Origin: an uncultured Eggerthella sp. | GTDB taxonomy: Bacteria; Actinomycetota; Coriobacteriia; Coriobacteriales; Eggerthellaceae | Direction of reading: 5' to 3' | NCBI GenBank assembly: GCA_900538545.1 | Contig: UPYK01000003.1 | Location: 62,001 to 126,000 of the forward strand | DNA length: 64,000 nt | Part shown: piece by piece, positions 36,201 to 44,610 of the stretch | Position numbering within the stretch: position 1 is the stretch's first letter | Layout: each line of letters begins with the position of its first letter | Made by a program: the position numbers and the translations under genes | Notes under the pieces: generated by a model | The model's database searches: none | Told to the model about the DNA's origin: nothing | The model's input: the letters and a program-made list of their open reading frames with translations, nothing else

Positions 36201-36929
36201 GCCGTTTCCAACCGTACGCGCAACGTCGAGAAGCACAGCTACACCAGCAGCATCATTGTTCGCTGCGTCGTTATAGGCAGAAAAGCGCGTTTTGATGATG
36301 CTTGCGAGCGGAAGCGCCAAGAGAACAGCGCAAATGATCTGCAAGACCAAGAGCACGATAGCAAAGCCGCCCGCTTCACTGGCGAAGAACACAGTCTTTA
36401 TGAGAAGTACGAGGGGCGCGACCACTAACGTGATAGCGCACACATTGTGAATGATCGGCAGATAACGACCGATGATTCCTTGGTATTCTGTTGCGACGCG
36501 CGCACTGTCGTAGTGCGTAACGAGGATGATCTTGCGGCGCTTGTTGGTGTTCGTAATAGAGAGCGGATTGTATTTTGCAACAACATTTTGGCTCACGCCG
36601 CTACGCAGAAAACGCGAAAGGATGGGTTTACCGAACACTTCACAGGCAAAAAGAACGGCAGCAAGAAGCCCGATGATGAAACAAGGGATCGAGAGAACAG
36701 GGAAGATGATGGGCAAGAGCACACAGACAAACGCAAGCCCAAAGCAGATCGCCCGAACCGTGTTCCCGTTCGATGCACAAGAAACATCTTCAACGATGGT
36801 CGAAAACCCTGCACTCTTCTGTAGCTCATCGGCGATATATAACGCAGCCTGTTGTTCCTCTTCGGTTCCCGCAGGACGCGGCCCTATTTCCTGTGAAAGA
36901 TGCGCGATATCGTCCATCATGTTCGTCAT
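33267..36929 (-). CDS. Membrane M28-like peptidase split by an 800-residue acidic insertion
   Basis: A 1220-residue protein. Residues 1-230 look like the first half of an M28 zinc aminopeptidase (DIAHLSQEIGPRPAGTEEEQ; VTHYDSAR near 137; NDAANNDAAGVAVLLDVAR near 218), interrupted by about four transmembrane helices (for example ICFGLAFVCVLLPIIF). The second half of the catalytic domain returns near residue 1055 (VWFVALGAEEALNSG; IIVNLEGVG; ending YGSIDDVLDNI). Between them lie about 800 residues of Glu/Ala/Ser-rich low-complexity sequence. Metal-site residues His, Asp, Glu-Glu and Glu are present, but the last His of the usual YHTPDD is Gly (YGSIDD). GAGAGGGC supports the start at 36929 over the TTG at 36950. 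Substrate and activity are uncertain. Confidence 0.8.
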   Translation of the reverse strand: MTNMMDDIAHLSQEIGPRPAGTEEEQQAALYIADELQKSAGFSTIVEDVSCASNGNTVRAICFGLAFVCVLLPIIFPVLSIPCFIIGLLAAVLFACEVFGKPILSRFLRSGVSQNVVAKYNPLSITNTNKRRKIILVTHYDSARVATEYQGIIGRYLPIIHNVCAITLVVAPLVLLIKTVFFASEAGGFAIVLLVLQIICAVLLALPLASIIKTRFSAYNDAANNDAAGVAVLLDVARTVGNGLVSNEEMEEHAREAGVEIHGEDAAYEAGVVPDGVEVTYQARENRMTPEESLAAAKAAIAALTGKPVADKVPLSDISSKLVQHGGLEDTAEEAAAAAVHFTAEEEDSLRYKPSNAKAATPVSASESSVKTAATPSQTVAEQNTEQPAEMQESFVRESVEALQPGATGMGSSYQKQVPSWARAAQEKAHANKPDLAREANVSRSRFADAPAAHMADAARQRNAAPTIAERLAEQNAAAAPAAEAGAAQEAPAYQEPESELAKRVAALRQEIDGAAAPLLKKSQHEDAEGAVPVEETIVREREVVAEEPAPVVPVASRATEGEAPEGNFEEIDETFVAEEPVIIPVMEEEAPSASSRKSSVKRKTASHRAHTKRNGIGGFLNRASDMVSSAASKVTHRHEDEAEIDQYDDEYYDEVEAEGHTIAMSPIDVEQFNEEETLSASEEGVSNQVSLQETTVSPALFDEDAIYAEDNVDTAEAEVDYETAPVSPIMGMEDMGTASTSVAQKSDDASQSDRHVIVLPDVVAPVGGSIESAKQRAPMAVDDEKTMPQPALLSNMLPRIGADQPQRQAEAQASGQRTLFKTPGLELPDFNTNDFERVVVPPIDVVGSNAATSSSDETLGTTLTDLYVDEEAFAPSSGSAGNTGTFADVSTELSEEYIAEDDYIEDADDSVYEEGYTQTGAFAGPDYVEMPKSRVGRIFGRFGKKKKSQDEQSVREWVDVDASYEAQSVGRERGSWESFRSDDDLDAEFIDVDYGEPNSNDRGWNGGAFSLQSLRNHVSGTAQGQDVEADGDFVDEEASVGNQRPLKRSVPKDVKITEEINNEMRLLRDFRHPDIDTEVWFVALGAEEALNSGMKAFLEEHQEELKGAIIVNLEGVGAGQFSFIDEEGQYRPNKVSSRIKRVLRQASEKSGVSFATNKLLSRNTSAHVAAQHGLQAVTLAGMTGNQTAFYGSIDDVLDNIKPNVLEENSKFVLELLKSM

Positions 36930-37014
36930 GAAATGCCCTCTCGTTTTCAAGGCGATGTCTGTGTTATGTGTCTTCTTCTCTACCTTGAAAAAAGGTATTC
37001 AGATATTTGGTTTT

Positions 37015-37032
37015 AGTATACGCCATTTGGCG
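37015..37032 (-). promoter_or_regulatory. -10 box and palindrome upstream of the M28-like gene
   Basis: On the minus strand the palindrome CGCCAAATGGCG (37021-37032) abuts a TATACT -10 (37015-37020). No good -35 is seen. The palindrome may be an operator. The rest of the 36930-37211 gap shows no gene. Confidence 0.5.
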
Positions 37033-37211
37033 ATATAACCGACCATCGAACTTGAATCTGTTTAATTTGTAATCTAGGCGGTTTTTGTACTTGCCACGTA
37101 CGGCGGTTCGAACTGGCATAACCTTTCAAGAAAGTCGTTTCTTTTCCCCTTTTTTACGCACGATCTCGCTTCAGAACAGTGGTCGCAGGCAAGCGGGGTG
37201 CTTCTTTTATA

Positions 37212-38576
37212 CTACGACTCTTGTGTCTCATTCCCTAAATACTCACGCAAGAAGGAATCGTATCTTCCAACATCATTGCGAAGCTGCGTTAATTGATTAT
37301 CAAGATCCGCGCTTGCCTGAGCATAGGCATCAACGAGAGGCTGAGCGAACGTTTCAGGGAACTTCTGCGCGAGCTCGACCGAAGCACTATCGGCTTTATT
37401 GTAAAGATCATTGTTCTTTTCAGCTGTTTTGCGATCTTGGATCAGAATTGCTTCGTTCGAAAGGAGCCCGAAGCTGATCTCTTCGAGACGCTTCGCTAAG
37501 TAATCGCCGTAGAGAGAGAAGTCCCCCTGGGGGAAGAGCTCTGCAGCTTCATTCAGTGCTGTCTGGGCATTTTGAAGCGTCGTTTGGGCTTCAGTAAGCC
37601 ATTCAGTTGACTGCGCAACTGTCTCGGGCGATGTTTGCTGAACAGTAGTGGCAGCCTGAGCCAAGAGATACTGAGCATCATCGATGCTCTTTTCAACAAG
37701 AGCAAGATCGTCCATGGCTTTCTTGGCATCAATATCCACTGCAAGCTTCTTGCTCGCAACATCGAGCATTGTTTCACGTGAAACAATCGTGTTGTAGGCA
37801 CTTTGCGCCGCTTCCTTGTCGGTTGTAGAGCCTTCTATGGCCTCATCTGCACGAACGGCATATTTTTTCGCATTTTCAAGCAACTCGAGCGCATGAGGGA
37901 TCTGGCTTTGCAGCTGTTCTGCACGAGAGATCGTGTCATCCGCAAATGGCTGCGCAAAGAATTCGTCGATAGCAACGAGCGTTTGATCGCTTTCTTCGAT
38001 GTAGCCGCATGCCTGCTCGATAAGTTCGCGATTCGTGCGGTTCTTTTCGTATTCCTGATAGAGCCACATCCCAGCGAACGTCGCAAGCACAGCAATAACT
38101 AAAACCACCAGCAATATGCTGATAAGGCGGCTGCGCGAACGTTGTTTTTGACGACGACTGATCTCTGCATGGGCTTCTGCACTGAACCCTGAAGCATTAG
38201 GAAGGAAGGGTGCCTCTTCGGTTTGCCTGCCAAAACGTTTTGGTGCAGGTTGTGCATGTTTTCCTCGGGTTTTGCCTGATGGAGCACTTGTTGCTGTCTC
38301 ACGTGAAACGTCCGATTCAGACGAAGTGTCGCGAGAAAGCGCATCTTTGAGCGCGGGATTTTCTCCACTCCCGAGCGCCATAGAAGCACCAAAGCCCTCG
38401 TAGCTTCCCTTGTTCTTGCGACGAAAACGCGCCCAGAAGCCCTTCTTTTCAGGGCCAGCAGAAGCAGAAGACTTCTTACCGAGCACATTGAATGAGATCT
38501 CGTTAGGCTTACCTTGCGAGAACTCAACAACATGAAGGTAGTCTTGATCGGTATTCTTATGCTTCGATTTCTTCAA
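37212..38576 (-). CDS. Single-pass membrane protein with an external coiled-coil domain
   Basis: A 454-residue protein of unrecognised family. Residues 1-145 are a basic, polar cytosolic part; one transmembrane helix follows (SRLISILLVVLVIAVLATFA, about residues 148-168); the remainder is a helical, Glu/Ala/Gln-rich extracytoplasmic region (EQLQSQIPHALELLENAKKY) likely to form long coiled coils. The start is uncertain: the only suitable codon is a TTG at 38576, overlapping the dinG end by 20 nt. Translational coupling to dinG is therefore likely. A perfect parS (37770) and a near parS (38295) lie within the gene and are read as VSRET in this frame. Confidence 0.68.
   Translation of the reverse strand: MKKSKHKNTDQDYLHVVEFSQGKPNEISFNVLGKKSSASAGPEKKGFWARFRRKNKGSYEGFGASMALGSGENPALKDALSRDTSSESDVSRETATSAPSGKTRGKHAQPAPKRFGRQTEEAPFLPNASGFSAEAHAEISRRQKQRSRSRLISILLVVLVIAVLATFAGMWLYQEYEKNRTNRELIEQACGYIEESDQTLVAIDEFFAQPFADDTISRAEQLQSQIPHALELLENAKKYAVRADEAIEGSTTDKEAAQSAYNTIVSRETMLDVASKKLAVDIDAKKAMDDLALVEKSIDDAQYLLAQAATTVQQTSPETVAQSTEWLTEAQTTLQNAQTALNEAAELFPQGDFSLYGDYLAKRLEEISFGLLSNEAILIQDRKTAEKNNDLYNKADSASVELAQKFPETFAQPLVDAYAQASADLDNQLTQLRNDVGRYDSFLREYLGNETQES
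37770..37785. promoter_or_regulatory. parS site, perfect
   Basis: TGTTTCACGTGAAACA, the full ParB-binding palindrome, inside the coding sequence at 37212-38576. Confidence 0.93.
38295..38310. promoter_or_regulatory. parS-like site, two mismatches
   Basis: TGTCTCACGTGAAACG differs from the parS consensus at two positions. It also lies within the gene at 37212-38576. Confidence 0.55.
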
Positions 38577-41500
38577 TGATCTCGTCCATCGTGAGCGAAA
38601 CAATGTTCTTCGTCGGGAGCGAATTGAGGAATTTCTTCCCATAATGCTTTGTGACCAGGCGTTTATCGGCTAGCACAACGATTCCCTTATCGCTTGAAGT
38701 GCGAATGAGACGTCCTACCGCCTGCTTGATCGCGATCACCGCCTGTGGCAAAGAGAAATGCGCCCAAGCACGAGAATCATGGAGCTCACGTTCGCAAGAG
38801 AGCGGGTCGGTAGGAAGCCCAAAGGGGAGCTTGGGTATCACTACCCCTTTAAGAGTGGCGCCAGGAGCATCGAAGCCTTCCCAAAAACTCTTCAAGGCAA
38901 AGAGGCTTAGATGTTCATCTTTCAGGAAATCATCGCGTAAACCTTTGACGGATACTCCCCATTTCTGGCACACCAAACGCAATCCTGCGGCTTTGATCTG
39001 CGGATTCGCCAGGTCAAAGCATTCTTCCATCTCTTTTCGATTCGTGAAGAGCGTGAGCATCGAGCCTCCCTGAGCAAGATGCAAGCGCGTAAGGAACTCG
39101 GAAAGCGTAGAAAGATACGCGGGGTCTTGGGGTTCTGGCATATCTGAGGGTAAATAGACGCGCATATTGGTATCGAAATCATAGGTCGATTCGATCTGAA
39201 GCGTCTCGGCCCGAGAAGCCTCGCCCTCGTTCAAGCCCATAGCCTGGACGAACGACTCGAATGAGTTGTCCACCGAGAGCGTGGCAGACGTGTAGACGAC
39301 CGTATCGGTTTCAGAGTAAAACGCTTCGTTGAGATTTTGCCCTACGTTGAGAGGCTGTGCCATGAAGGCATCTTTCATCTGGTCTTTTGCGCGATTCAAG
39401 CGGACCGAATACACCTGGTTCTCTTTGTTGGTGAAAAAGATGACATCGAGCGACTCATACAGTTCACGCAGTTCAAGCGCAAGGAGCGCGATCTCGCGCT
39501 GAGCACTTGAAGAATGATCGAGTTCTTCGAAATATGCCACCACATCACGGATCGCAGCAATGAGCTTCTCAAGCGTATTCTGCATAGCTTGCGCACATGA
39601 TCGTACGCCCTGGAACACCGAGCTTTGGCGGATCTCTTCGTTGAGCCACAGATCGAGGTATTCATAGCGCTGGCGTTTGTTCGCCGTATCGAAATACAGC
39701 AGGTCCTTCACGCTCAAGCAGTATTCTTCAGCAGCGATAGCAAAGGCCACACCCGCATTGCGCGTCTTGGAGAGCATGGTTGAAAGGAGCGTCTTCGCTT
39801 CTTCGGCCACCTGTTCCCGTTCCGCGCGAATGAGCGGATTATAACGAGAAGAATCCGAGGTCAGCGTACGAATCAAACGCTTTACCGTCTCGGATGAGAG
39901 ACTGGTCGAAAATGCGCGGCGTGCCTCATCTTCGGCATTATGGGCCTCATCCACGACCCAATAGCGGATCGGCGGAAGCAGGCCATGCTCGAAACGTGCA
40001 TCCCAAAACAGAAGGCTATGATTCGTTACCACGATATCGCAATGCTCTGCGCGGGCACGAGCTCCGTGAACAAAGCACGATTTCCCGAAGAAGGGGCATT
40101 TCCTGCGCAAACACTCCGTGCTGGTAGAAGTGATGCGATAGCGCGGTAAAACTTTGAAGTTGAGCTTGAGACCGTCGATATCGTCATAATCAGTCTGTTC
40201 GATGAAGGAAAGGAGCGTTGCAAGTGCTGGTGCTTGGTCGACCATTTGGTTGTTCACCAGGTATTGCTGTGGCCCTTGGGCATCGATGCGCTCGATCTTG
40301 CGCAAACAGGGGTAATGCGTGAATCCTTTGAGCGACGCGTACGATATGCCAAATGCCTGTTGCAACAAGGGCAGCTCTTTGTTCACCAGCTGGTCGAGTA
40401 GGGTGTTCGTTTTCGTCGCAACGCCCGTGGGCACGTTGTTCGCTTTAGCAAGCAGGGCTAGCGGCAAAAGGTATGCCATGGACTTCCCTACTCCAGTGCC
40501 TGCTTCGATCGCGGCATTCTCTCCCTTGCGGAGAGCCTGCTGGATAGAGAGCGCCATGAGTTTCTGCGGCTCGCGTGGTTCATAGTTTTCATACAGCTTG
40601 CCAATGATGCCATCCAGGTCGAACGCTTGCGCGATCTCCTTGTCCGAAACAAGAACGAAAGGACGAGATTCTTCTTCATTCTCTGAACGATGCGATGATT
40701 GAGTACTCGCAGCATCTCCACAATGACCAGGCGTTTCGTTGTTGCTGCGTTGTTGTGCGCCAGAAATGTTTCCCGTGAAACATTCTGCTTGTTGCGCGTT
40801 TTGCGCTGAAGCGACCCCCGCTGCAAAGACTGGCGCTTCTGCACGATCGAGCTCAGCTTCTTGATCAGCGCGAAGCTCTGCCGCACCGAACAGATCGGCT
40901 TGCACCTCGGAAACCTGAGCCTTGCGCGACTTGAAGAGCGAATACGGTGCTGCCTCTGAGCTGGCAAGTTCCTTGAACACATACACCGAGTTCCAACGTT
41001 CCACATCAGCCATATCTGCAATGTGCGCTACAAGCGGTGCTGGCATATTCGCAACTGCCGCAAGCAAGACACGATAGACCAAGCATGTTGCCGCAACATC
41101 GTCATCGGCACGATGAGTGGAGTCTGCGCCGCCGAAAGCGCGCACGAGGTCGAGCAAACGATGAGAATTGAGGCGCGGTAGTGCGATGCGCGCAAGATCG
41201 AGCGAGTCGATCCAGATGTTGTTCTTCAGCGTGGCCCCTGCTGCTCGTTTCGTAACGAACGTGCGGTCGAACCCGACGTTGTGCGCAACAACGAGCGAGT
41301 CCCCCACGAAATCGACAAGTCCAGCGAGCGCGGTGTCTGGATCGGGCGCATCGGCAACATCCTCTTCATGAATATTCGTGAGATGAGCCACTTCATCAGG
41401 TATTTCTTTACCTGGATTTACGAAGGTGACGTACCATTCGACGATCTCTCCATTGCACATGCGGGCAGCCGCGATCTGGATGAGCTCGTCATGATTGAAG

Positions 41501-41673
41501 GAAAAGCCCGTGGTTTCCGTATCGAGCACCACTACATCTGCATCGAGCGCGCCGAAAGTATGCGTTTGGGCATAGTCTTTCAAATGCGCATAACGCTCAC
41601 GGATGCGTGCAGGAGTGTTTTCGAGAATATATGTTTTAAGCGATGACTCTGCAGTCTCATTTTGTTTTTCCAT
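38557..41673 (-). CDS. dinG: DinG-type helicase fused to a DnaQ-like exonuclease
   Basis: A 1038-residue repair enzyme. Residues 40-215 are a DEDDh 3'-5' exonuclease (VVVLDTETTGFSF, then VAHNVGFDRTFV). Residues about 360-1035 are a superfamily 2 helicase of the DinG/XPD type: Walker A EAGTGVGKS near 391, DEAH box VVDEAHNAED near 573, and late motifs such as FWEGFDAPG and AVGRLIRTSSDKG. Cysteines between the first motifs (CLRKI, CLRRKCPFFGKSC) can hold the XPD-type iron-sulfur cluster. The middle (245-350) is variable. The exonuclease-helicase fusion is typical of Gram-positive DinG. Its 3' end overlaps the next gene. Confidence 0.95.
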   Translation of the reverse strand: MEKQNETAESSLKTYILENTPARIRERYAHLKDYAQTHTFGALDADVVVLDTETTGFSFNHDELIQIAAARMCNGEIVEWYVTFVNPGKEIPDEVAHLTNIHEEDVADAPDPDTALAGLVDFVGDSLVVAHNVGFDRTFVTKRAAGATLKNNIWIDSLDLARIALPRLNSHRLLDLVRAFGGADSTHRADDDVAATCLVYRVLLAAVANMPAPLVAHIADMADVERWNSVYVFKELASSEAAPYSLFKSRKAQVSEVQADLFGAAELRADQEAELDRAEAPVFAAGVASAQNAQQAECFTGNISGAQQRSNNETPGHCGDAASTQSSHRSENEEESRPFVLVSDKEIAQAFDLDGIIGKLYENYEPREPQKLMALSIQQALRKGENAAIEAGTGVGKSMAYLLPLALLAKANNVPTGVATKTNTLLDQLVNKELPLLQQAFGISYASLKGFTHYPCLRKIERIDAQGPQQYLVNNQMVDQAPALATLLSFIEQTDYDDIDGLKLNFKVLPRYRITSTSTECLRRKCPFFGKSCFVHGARARAEHCDIVVTNHSLLFWDARFEHGLLPPIRYWVVDEAHNAEDEARRAFSTSLSSETVKRLIRTLTSDSSRYNPLIRAEREQVAEEAKTLLSTMLSKTRNAGVAFAIAAEEYCLSVKDLLYFDTANKRQRYEYLDLWLNEEIRQSSVFQGVRSCAQAMQNTLEKLIAAIRDVVAYFEELDHSSSAQREIALLALELRELYESLDVIFFTNKENQVYSVRLNRAKDQMKDAFMAQPLNVGQNLNEAFYSETDTVVYTSATLSVDNSFESFVQAMGLNEGEASRAETLQIESTYDFDTNMRVYLPSDMPEPQDPAYLSTLSEFLTRLHLAQGGSMLTLFTNRKEMEECFDLANPQIKAAGLRLVCQKWGVSVKGLRDDFLKDEHLSLFALKSFWEGFDAPGATLKGVVIPKLPFGLPTDPLSCERELHDSRAWAHFSLPQAVIAIKQAVGRLIRTSSDKGIVVLADKRLVTKHYGKKFLNSLPTKNIVSLTMDEIIEEIEA
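40767..40782. promoter_or_regulatory. parS-like site, one mismatch
   Basis: TGTTTCCCGTGAAACA, one change from consensus, in the variable middle of dinG. Confidence 0.75.
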
Positions 41674-41738
41674 AGCGCTAAGACTATCATTTAACCAACG
41701 AATACGCGCTCACTATCAGACGACTCCTAGGAGAAAAC

Positions 41739-42383
41739 ATGTCAGATACCGGATACTACGGAAGCTATGCCGACTTCACGTGCCCCGATCGTAAGGCTGC
41801 GCCTGCATTTATGAACTCCGATAACATCGTAGGCGATCCGTTTACCATCGAAATGGACTACAGCGGCAATAAGCGCCAAGCATGGATCGTGAACCCTTTT
41901 GGCTTTCGCATGGGCGTTTTGAATGAGAAGACGGCAAAGCAGGTCGACCTCTGCAACGCAAAAGGCTGGAAAACGGTCGCGCTCCTTGCTTGCGTTGCCT
42001 TCAAGGAAGAACCCAAACCTGGTGAATATTGGGGCCAGGTAGCCATCATCTCCTATGATCCTGTACATGAAGATGCGTTCTCTACCTTTGTGAAAACGAT
42101 AGGCAACGAACTGGGAAAGGGCATCCGTCCTGCGCTTGACCTGGGGAATAGCGGCATCTCACGCGTGCTTGAAAGCAAGGGCGCTTGGGTGCCCACCGGG
42201 CGCGTCCCGCTCCCTAAGCTGAAAAAGGGTTCAGCGTTCATCAAGACCGAGCGCACCACCACCGATAAGCTGGTGAATCAGGCAAGGAAGACCCGTGTGG
42301 GATGCACGATCATAAGCTGGGCGATCATAATCATCTTCGTGGTAGCTGTGATCTTCGCGATGAAATCCTGCGGCATGTTCTAG
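41739..42383 (+). CDS. Tail-anchored protein of unknown function, 214 aa
   Basis: Family unknown. The N-terminal 170 residues are soluble (MSDTGYYGSYADFTCPDRKA, NPFGFRMGVLNEKTAKQVDL, KPGEYWGQVAIISYDP), with a beta-rich look. The C-terminus has one transmembrane helix (IISWAIIIIFVVAVIFAM) ending KSCGMF, so the protein is probably anchored by its tail with the body in the cytosol. The start follows CTAGGAGAAA. It is divergent from dinG (65 nt between starts) and converges with ddl; the stop codons overlap by 4 nt, so antisense transcripts are possible. Confidence 0.75.
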   Translation: MSDTGYYGSYADFTCPDRKAAPAFMNSDNIVGDPFTIEMDYSGNKRQAWIVNPFGFRMGVLNEKTAKQVDLCNAKGWKTVALLACVAFKEEPKPGEYWGQVAIISYDPVHEDAFSTFVKTIGNELGKGIRPALDLGNSGISRVLESKGAWVPTGRVPLPKLKKGSAFIKTERTTTDKLVNQARKTRVGCTIISWAIIIIFVVAVIFAMKSCGMF

Positions 42384-43330
42384 CGCGCGTACGTGATCGC
42401 GTCTTCGATGAGCGCGATGCACAGCTGAGTGAAATCCATGCCGGCAACACGCGCCGCATCCGGCAAAAGCGAAGTTGGCGTCATGCCAGGAATCGTATTG
42501 GTCTCCAGTGCGTAGAAATTGCCTTCGCTGTCGAGCAGCAGGTCAGTGCGTGAAACTCCGCTGCATTCCAGGCCTTTATGTGCGAGAAGAGCGATGTTCT
42601 GAGCTTTCTTGGTAAGTTCTTCGCTCAATGGAGCCGGACAGATATGCTTCGAGCCACCTTCGGCGTACTTCGACTCGAAATCGTAGAATTCATTGATCGG
42701 GATGATCTGAATGACGGGCAGAGCCTGTGGGTCCTCTGTTCCGAGCACGCCAACCGTGTATTCATCTCCTTGGATCATTGTTTCGACCAACGCCTGGTCA
42801 TCGATCTCAAAGACGTTCTTAAGAGCCGACTCGATCTCTTCACGGCCATTGCAAAGGTATACGCCAAGCGCGCTTCCTTCGGTTGCCGCTTTGATAACGC
42901 AAGAGCTGCCGAACTCTCGCTCGATGTCTTCTGCCTTCATCTGGTCGGGAGAATGGAGCAGAACCGCTCGAGGGGTAGGCACCCCAACCTGCTCATAGAT
43001 GATCTTCGTTTTGGGCTTATCAATCGCAGTTGCGCTCGACCAAACACCAGGACCCGTGTAGGGGATACCAAGAATCTCGAGCATCCCTTGGATCGTACCA
43101 TCTTCACCAAGCTTTCCATGAAGTGCCAAAAATGCCACGTCGAAGTCCTCTGAAACGAGCGTGACCAGGTCTTCTTTCTTTGCAGGATCGATCTGCGTGA
43201 CCGAGAATCCTGCATCTGAGAGCGCATCATAGACGGCGCTACCAGAAACCAGCGAGATTTCACGTTCGCCGCTCTTACCTCCAGAAATAAGCGCTACTGA
43301 AGTTTCCTGAGGAATTATCGTGGTATTCAT
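42380..43330 (-). CDS. ddl: D-alanine--D-alanine ligase
   Basis: Ddl joins two D-alanines with ATP, giving the end of the peptidoglycan stem peptide. The 316-residue enzyme has the N-terminal signature VALISGGKSGEREISLVSG, LHGKLGEDGTIQGMLEILGI, the ATP-grasp core CVIKAATEGSALGVYLCN and the metal/substrate site FYALETNTIPGMTPTSLLP (E-x-N plus GMT). It converges with the tail-anchored gene by a 4-nt overlap. No van genes are nearby. D-Ala specificity is assumed from the family; D-lactate specificity cannot be excluded by eye. Confidence 0.95.
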   Translation of the reverse strand: MNTTIIPQETSVALISGGKSGEREISLVSGSAVYDALSDAGFSVTQIDPAKKEDLVTLVSEDFDVAFLALHGKLGEDGTIQGMLEILGIPYTGPGVWSSATAIDKPKTKIIYEQVGVPTPRAVLLHSPDQMKAEDIEREFGSSCVIKAATEGSALGVYLCNGREEIESALKNVFEIDDQALVETMIQGDEYTVGVLGTEDPQALPVIQIIPINEFYDFESKYAEGGSKHICPAPLSEELTKKAQNIALLAHKGLECSGVSRTDLLLDSEGNFYALETNTIPGMTPTSLLPDAARVAGMDFTQLCIALIEDAITYAR

Positions 43331-43415
43331 GGAACCTGCTTTCGCTTAGGTAGGATGCCCCTCATGAGGCTTGTTGTGAGTATAACAAACCTCACGTTCC
43401 CTACTACCGAGGCGG

Positions 43416-43421
43416 TATAAT
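43416..43421 (+). promoter_or_regulatory. Candidate -10 box of rlmN
   Basis: TATAAT lies 60 nt before the rlmN ATG. The -35 region reads CACGTT, a poor match. Confidence 0.4.
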
Positions 43422-43481
43422 TGCCTTACCGAGGGAAGCAAATCCCACAAAACTACGTGCATCACCTGAACAAGGAGCAGC

Positions 43482-44537
43482 ATGTCTACCCCTATCAAAA
43501 CGCTCTCGTTCGACCAGATCTACGACCTCTGCAACGAACTTGGCCAGCCGCGCTACCGGGCTGAACAGCTCATTTCCTGGCTGTTCGTCAAACAGGCGAG
43601 CAACTACGATGAGATGTCGAACTTGCCAAAAGCCTTTCGAGCAACGCTTGCTGAAGACTATCCTCTCGTGCCTGCTCGCCTGATCGATCGCCGGGTTTCT
43701 TCAGATGGCACGCGAAAGTACTGCTTTGAACTGGCTGACGGAGCGCGCGTAGAAGCTGTTGGTATCCCTTCGATGCAAACCAATGCTTCAGGAGAGCCCA
43801 AATCGCTCACCGTTTGCTTCTCAACGCAAGCAGGCTGTTCTATGCAGTGTCTGTTCTGCGCTACCGGCAGCGAAGGGTTCTCACGGAACCTCTCATCAGG
43901 AGAAATGGTCGATCAAGTAGCTTTCATCCAAGAAGATTTTGGGTTGCGCGTTTCCCATGTGGTGTCCATGGGACAAGGTGAGCCCTTCCTGAATTACGAT
44001 GCTACCCTTCAGGCACTCGACTTTCTGAACAGCAAGAAAGGATTTGGCATTGGAGCACGTCATATAACGATCTCCACCTGTGGCGTTATATCGGGGATCG
44101 AACGATTGGGAAACGATCCTCACCAATATACTCTCGCTGTTTCGCTTCATTCTGCTGAACAAGTCGTGCGCGATATGCTCATGCCACGTTGCAGTGCACA
44201 GCCTCTTCCTGAACTCAAAACTGCACTCTGCACGTATCAAGCAGCCTCCGGACGCCGCGTAAGCCTGGAATATCTCATGATCGATGGAGTGAACGATACG
44301 GAAACTGCACTTGAAGCGCTCATCGCCTTCACCCGTGATCTTATGTGCCATGTGAACTTGATCCCGCTCAACGCGGTCGATCATTCACGTCTTAAGCCAA
44401 GCGCCCAAAACGTGATCGAACACTGGCAGAAGACCCTTTCATCCGCAGGAATAGAGACAACGGTGCGTAATTCACGCGGAGGCGACATCGATGGAGCATG
44501 TGGGCAGCTCAAGAACAAGCTTGCCCGGTCTAATTAG
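43482..44537 (+). CDS. rlmN: 23S rRNA/tRNA adenine-C2 methyltransferase RlmN
   Basis: A radical-SAM enzyme that methylates A2503 of 23S rRNA and A37 of some tRNAs. The 351-residue protein has the cluster motif CSMQCLFC (Cys-x3-Cys-x2-Cys), the SAM-binding glycine-rich MGQGEPFLNYD, and late Cys residues: the second methyl-carrying one lies in NSRGGDIDGACGQLKNK. The N-terminal domain FDQIYDLCNELGQPRYRAEQ is the accessory RNA-binding part. The ribosome site is AAGGAG. A bidirectional terminator lies downstream between it and parB. Confidence 0.97.
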   Translation: MSTPIKTLSFDQIYDLCNELGQPRYRAEQLISWLFVKQASNYDEMSNLPKAFRATLAEDYPLVPARLIDRRVSSDGTRKYCFELADGARVEAVGIPSMQTNASGEPKSLTVCFSTQAGCSMQCLFCATGSEGFSRNLSSGEMVDQVAFIQEDFGLRVSHVVSMGQGEPFLNYDATLQALDFLNSKKGFGIGARHITISTCGVISGIERLGNDPHQYTLAVSLHSAEQVVRDMLMPRCSAQPLPELKTALCTYQAASGRRVSLEYLMIDGVNDTETALEALIAFTRDLMCHVNLIPLNAVDHSRLKPSAQNVIEHWQKTLSSAGIETTVRNSRGGDIDGACGQLKNKLARSN

Positions 44538-44558
44538 GTCTGGGAAAAGGTTCTGGAA

Positions 44559-44587
44559 CAAAAAAGGGAGGTAAAACCTCCCTTTTT
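44559..44587. terminator. Bidirectional terminator rlmN/parB
   Basis: AAAAAGGGAGG and CCTCCCTTTTT pair around TAAAA, with A- and T-runs on both sides. Confidence 0.92.
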
Positions 44588-44610
44588 CTTTTATCTATGC
44601 GCGATACTGC

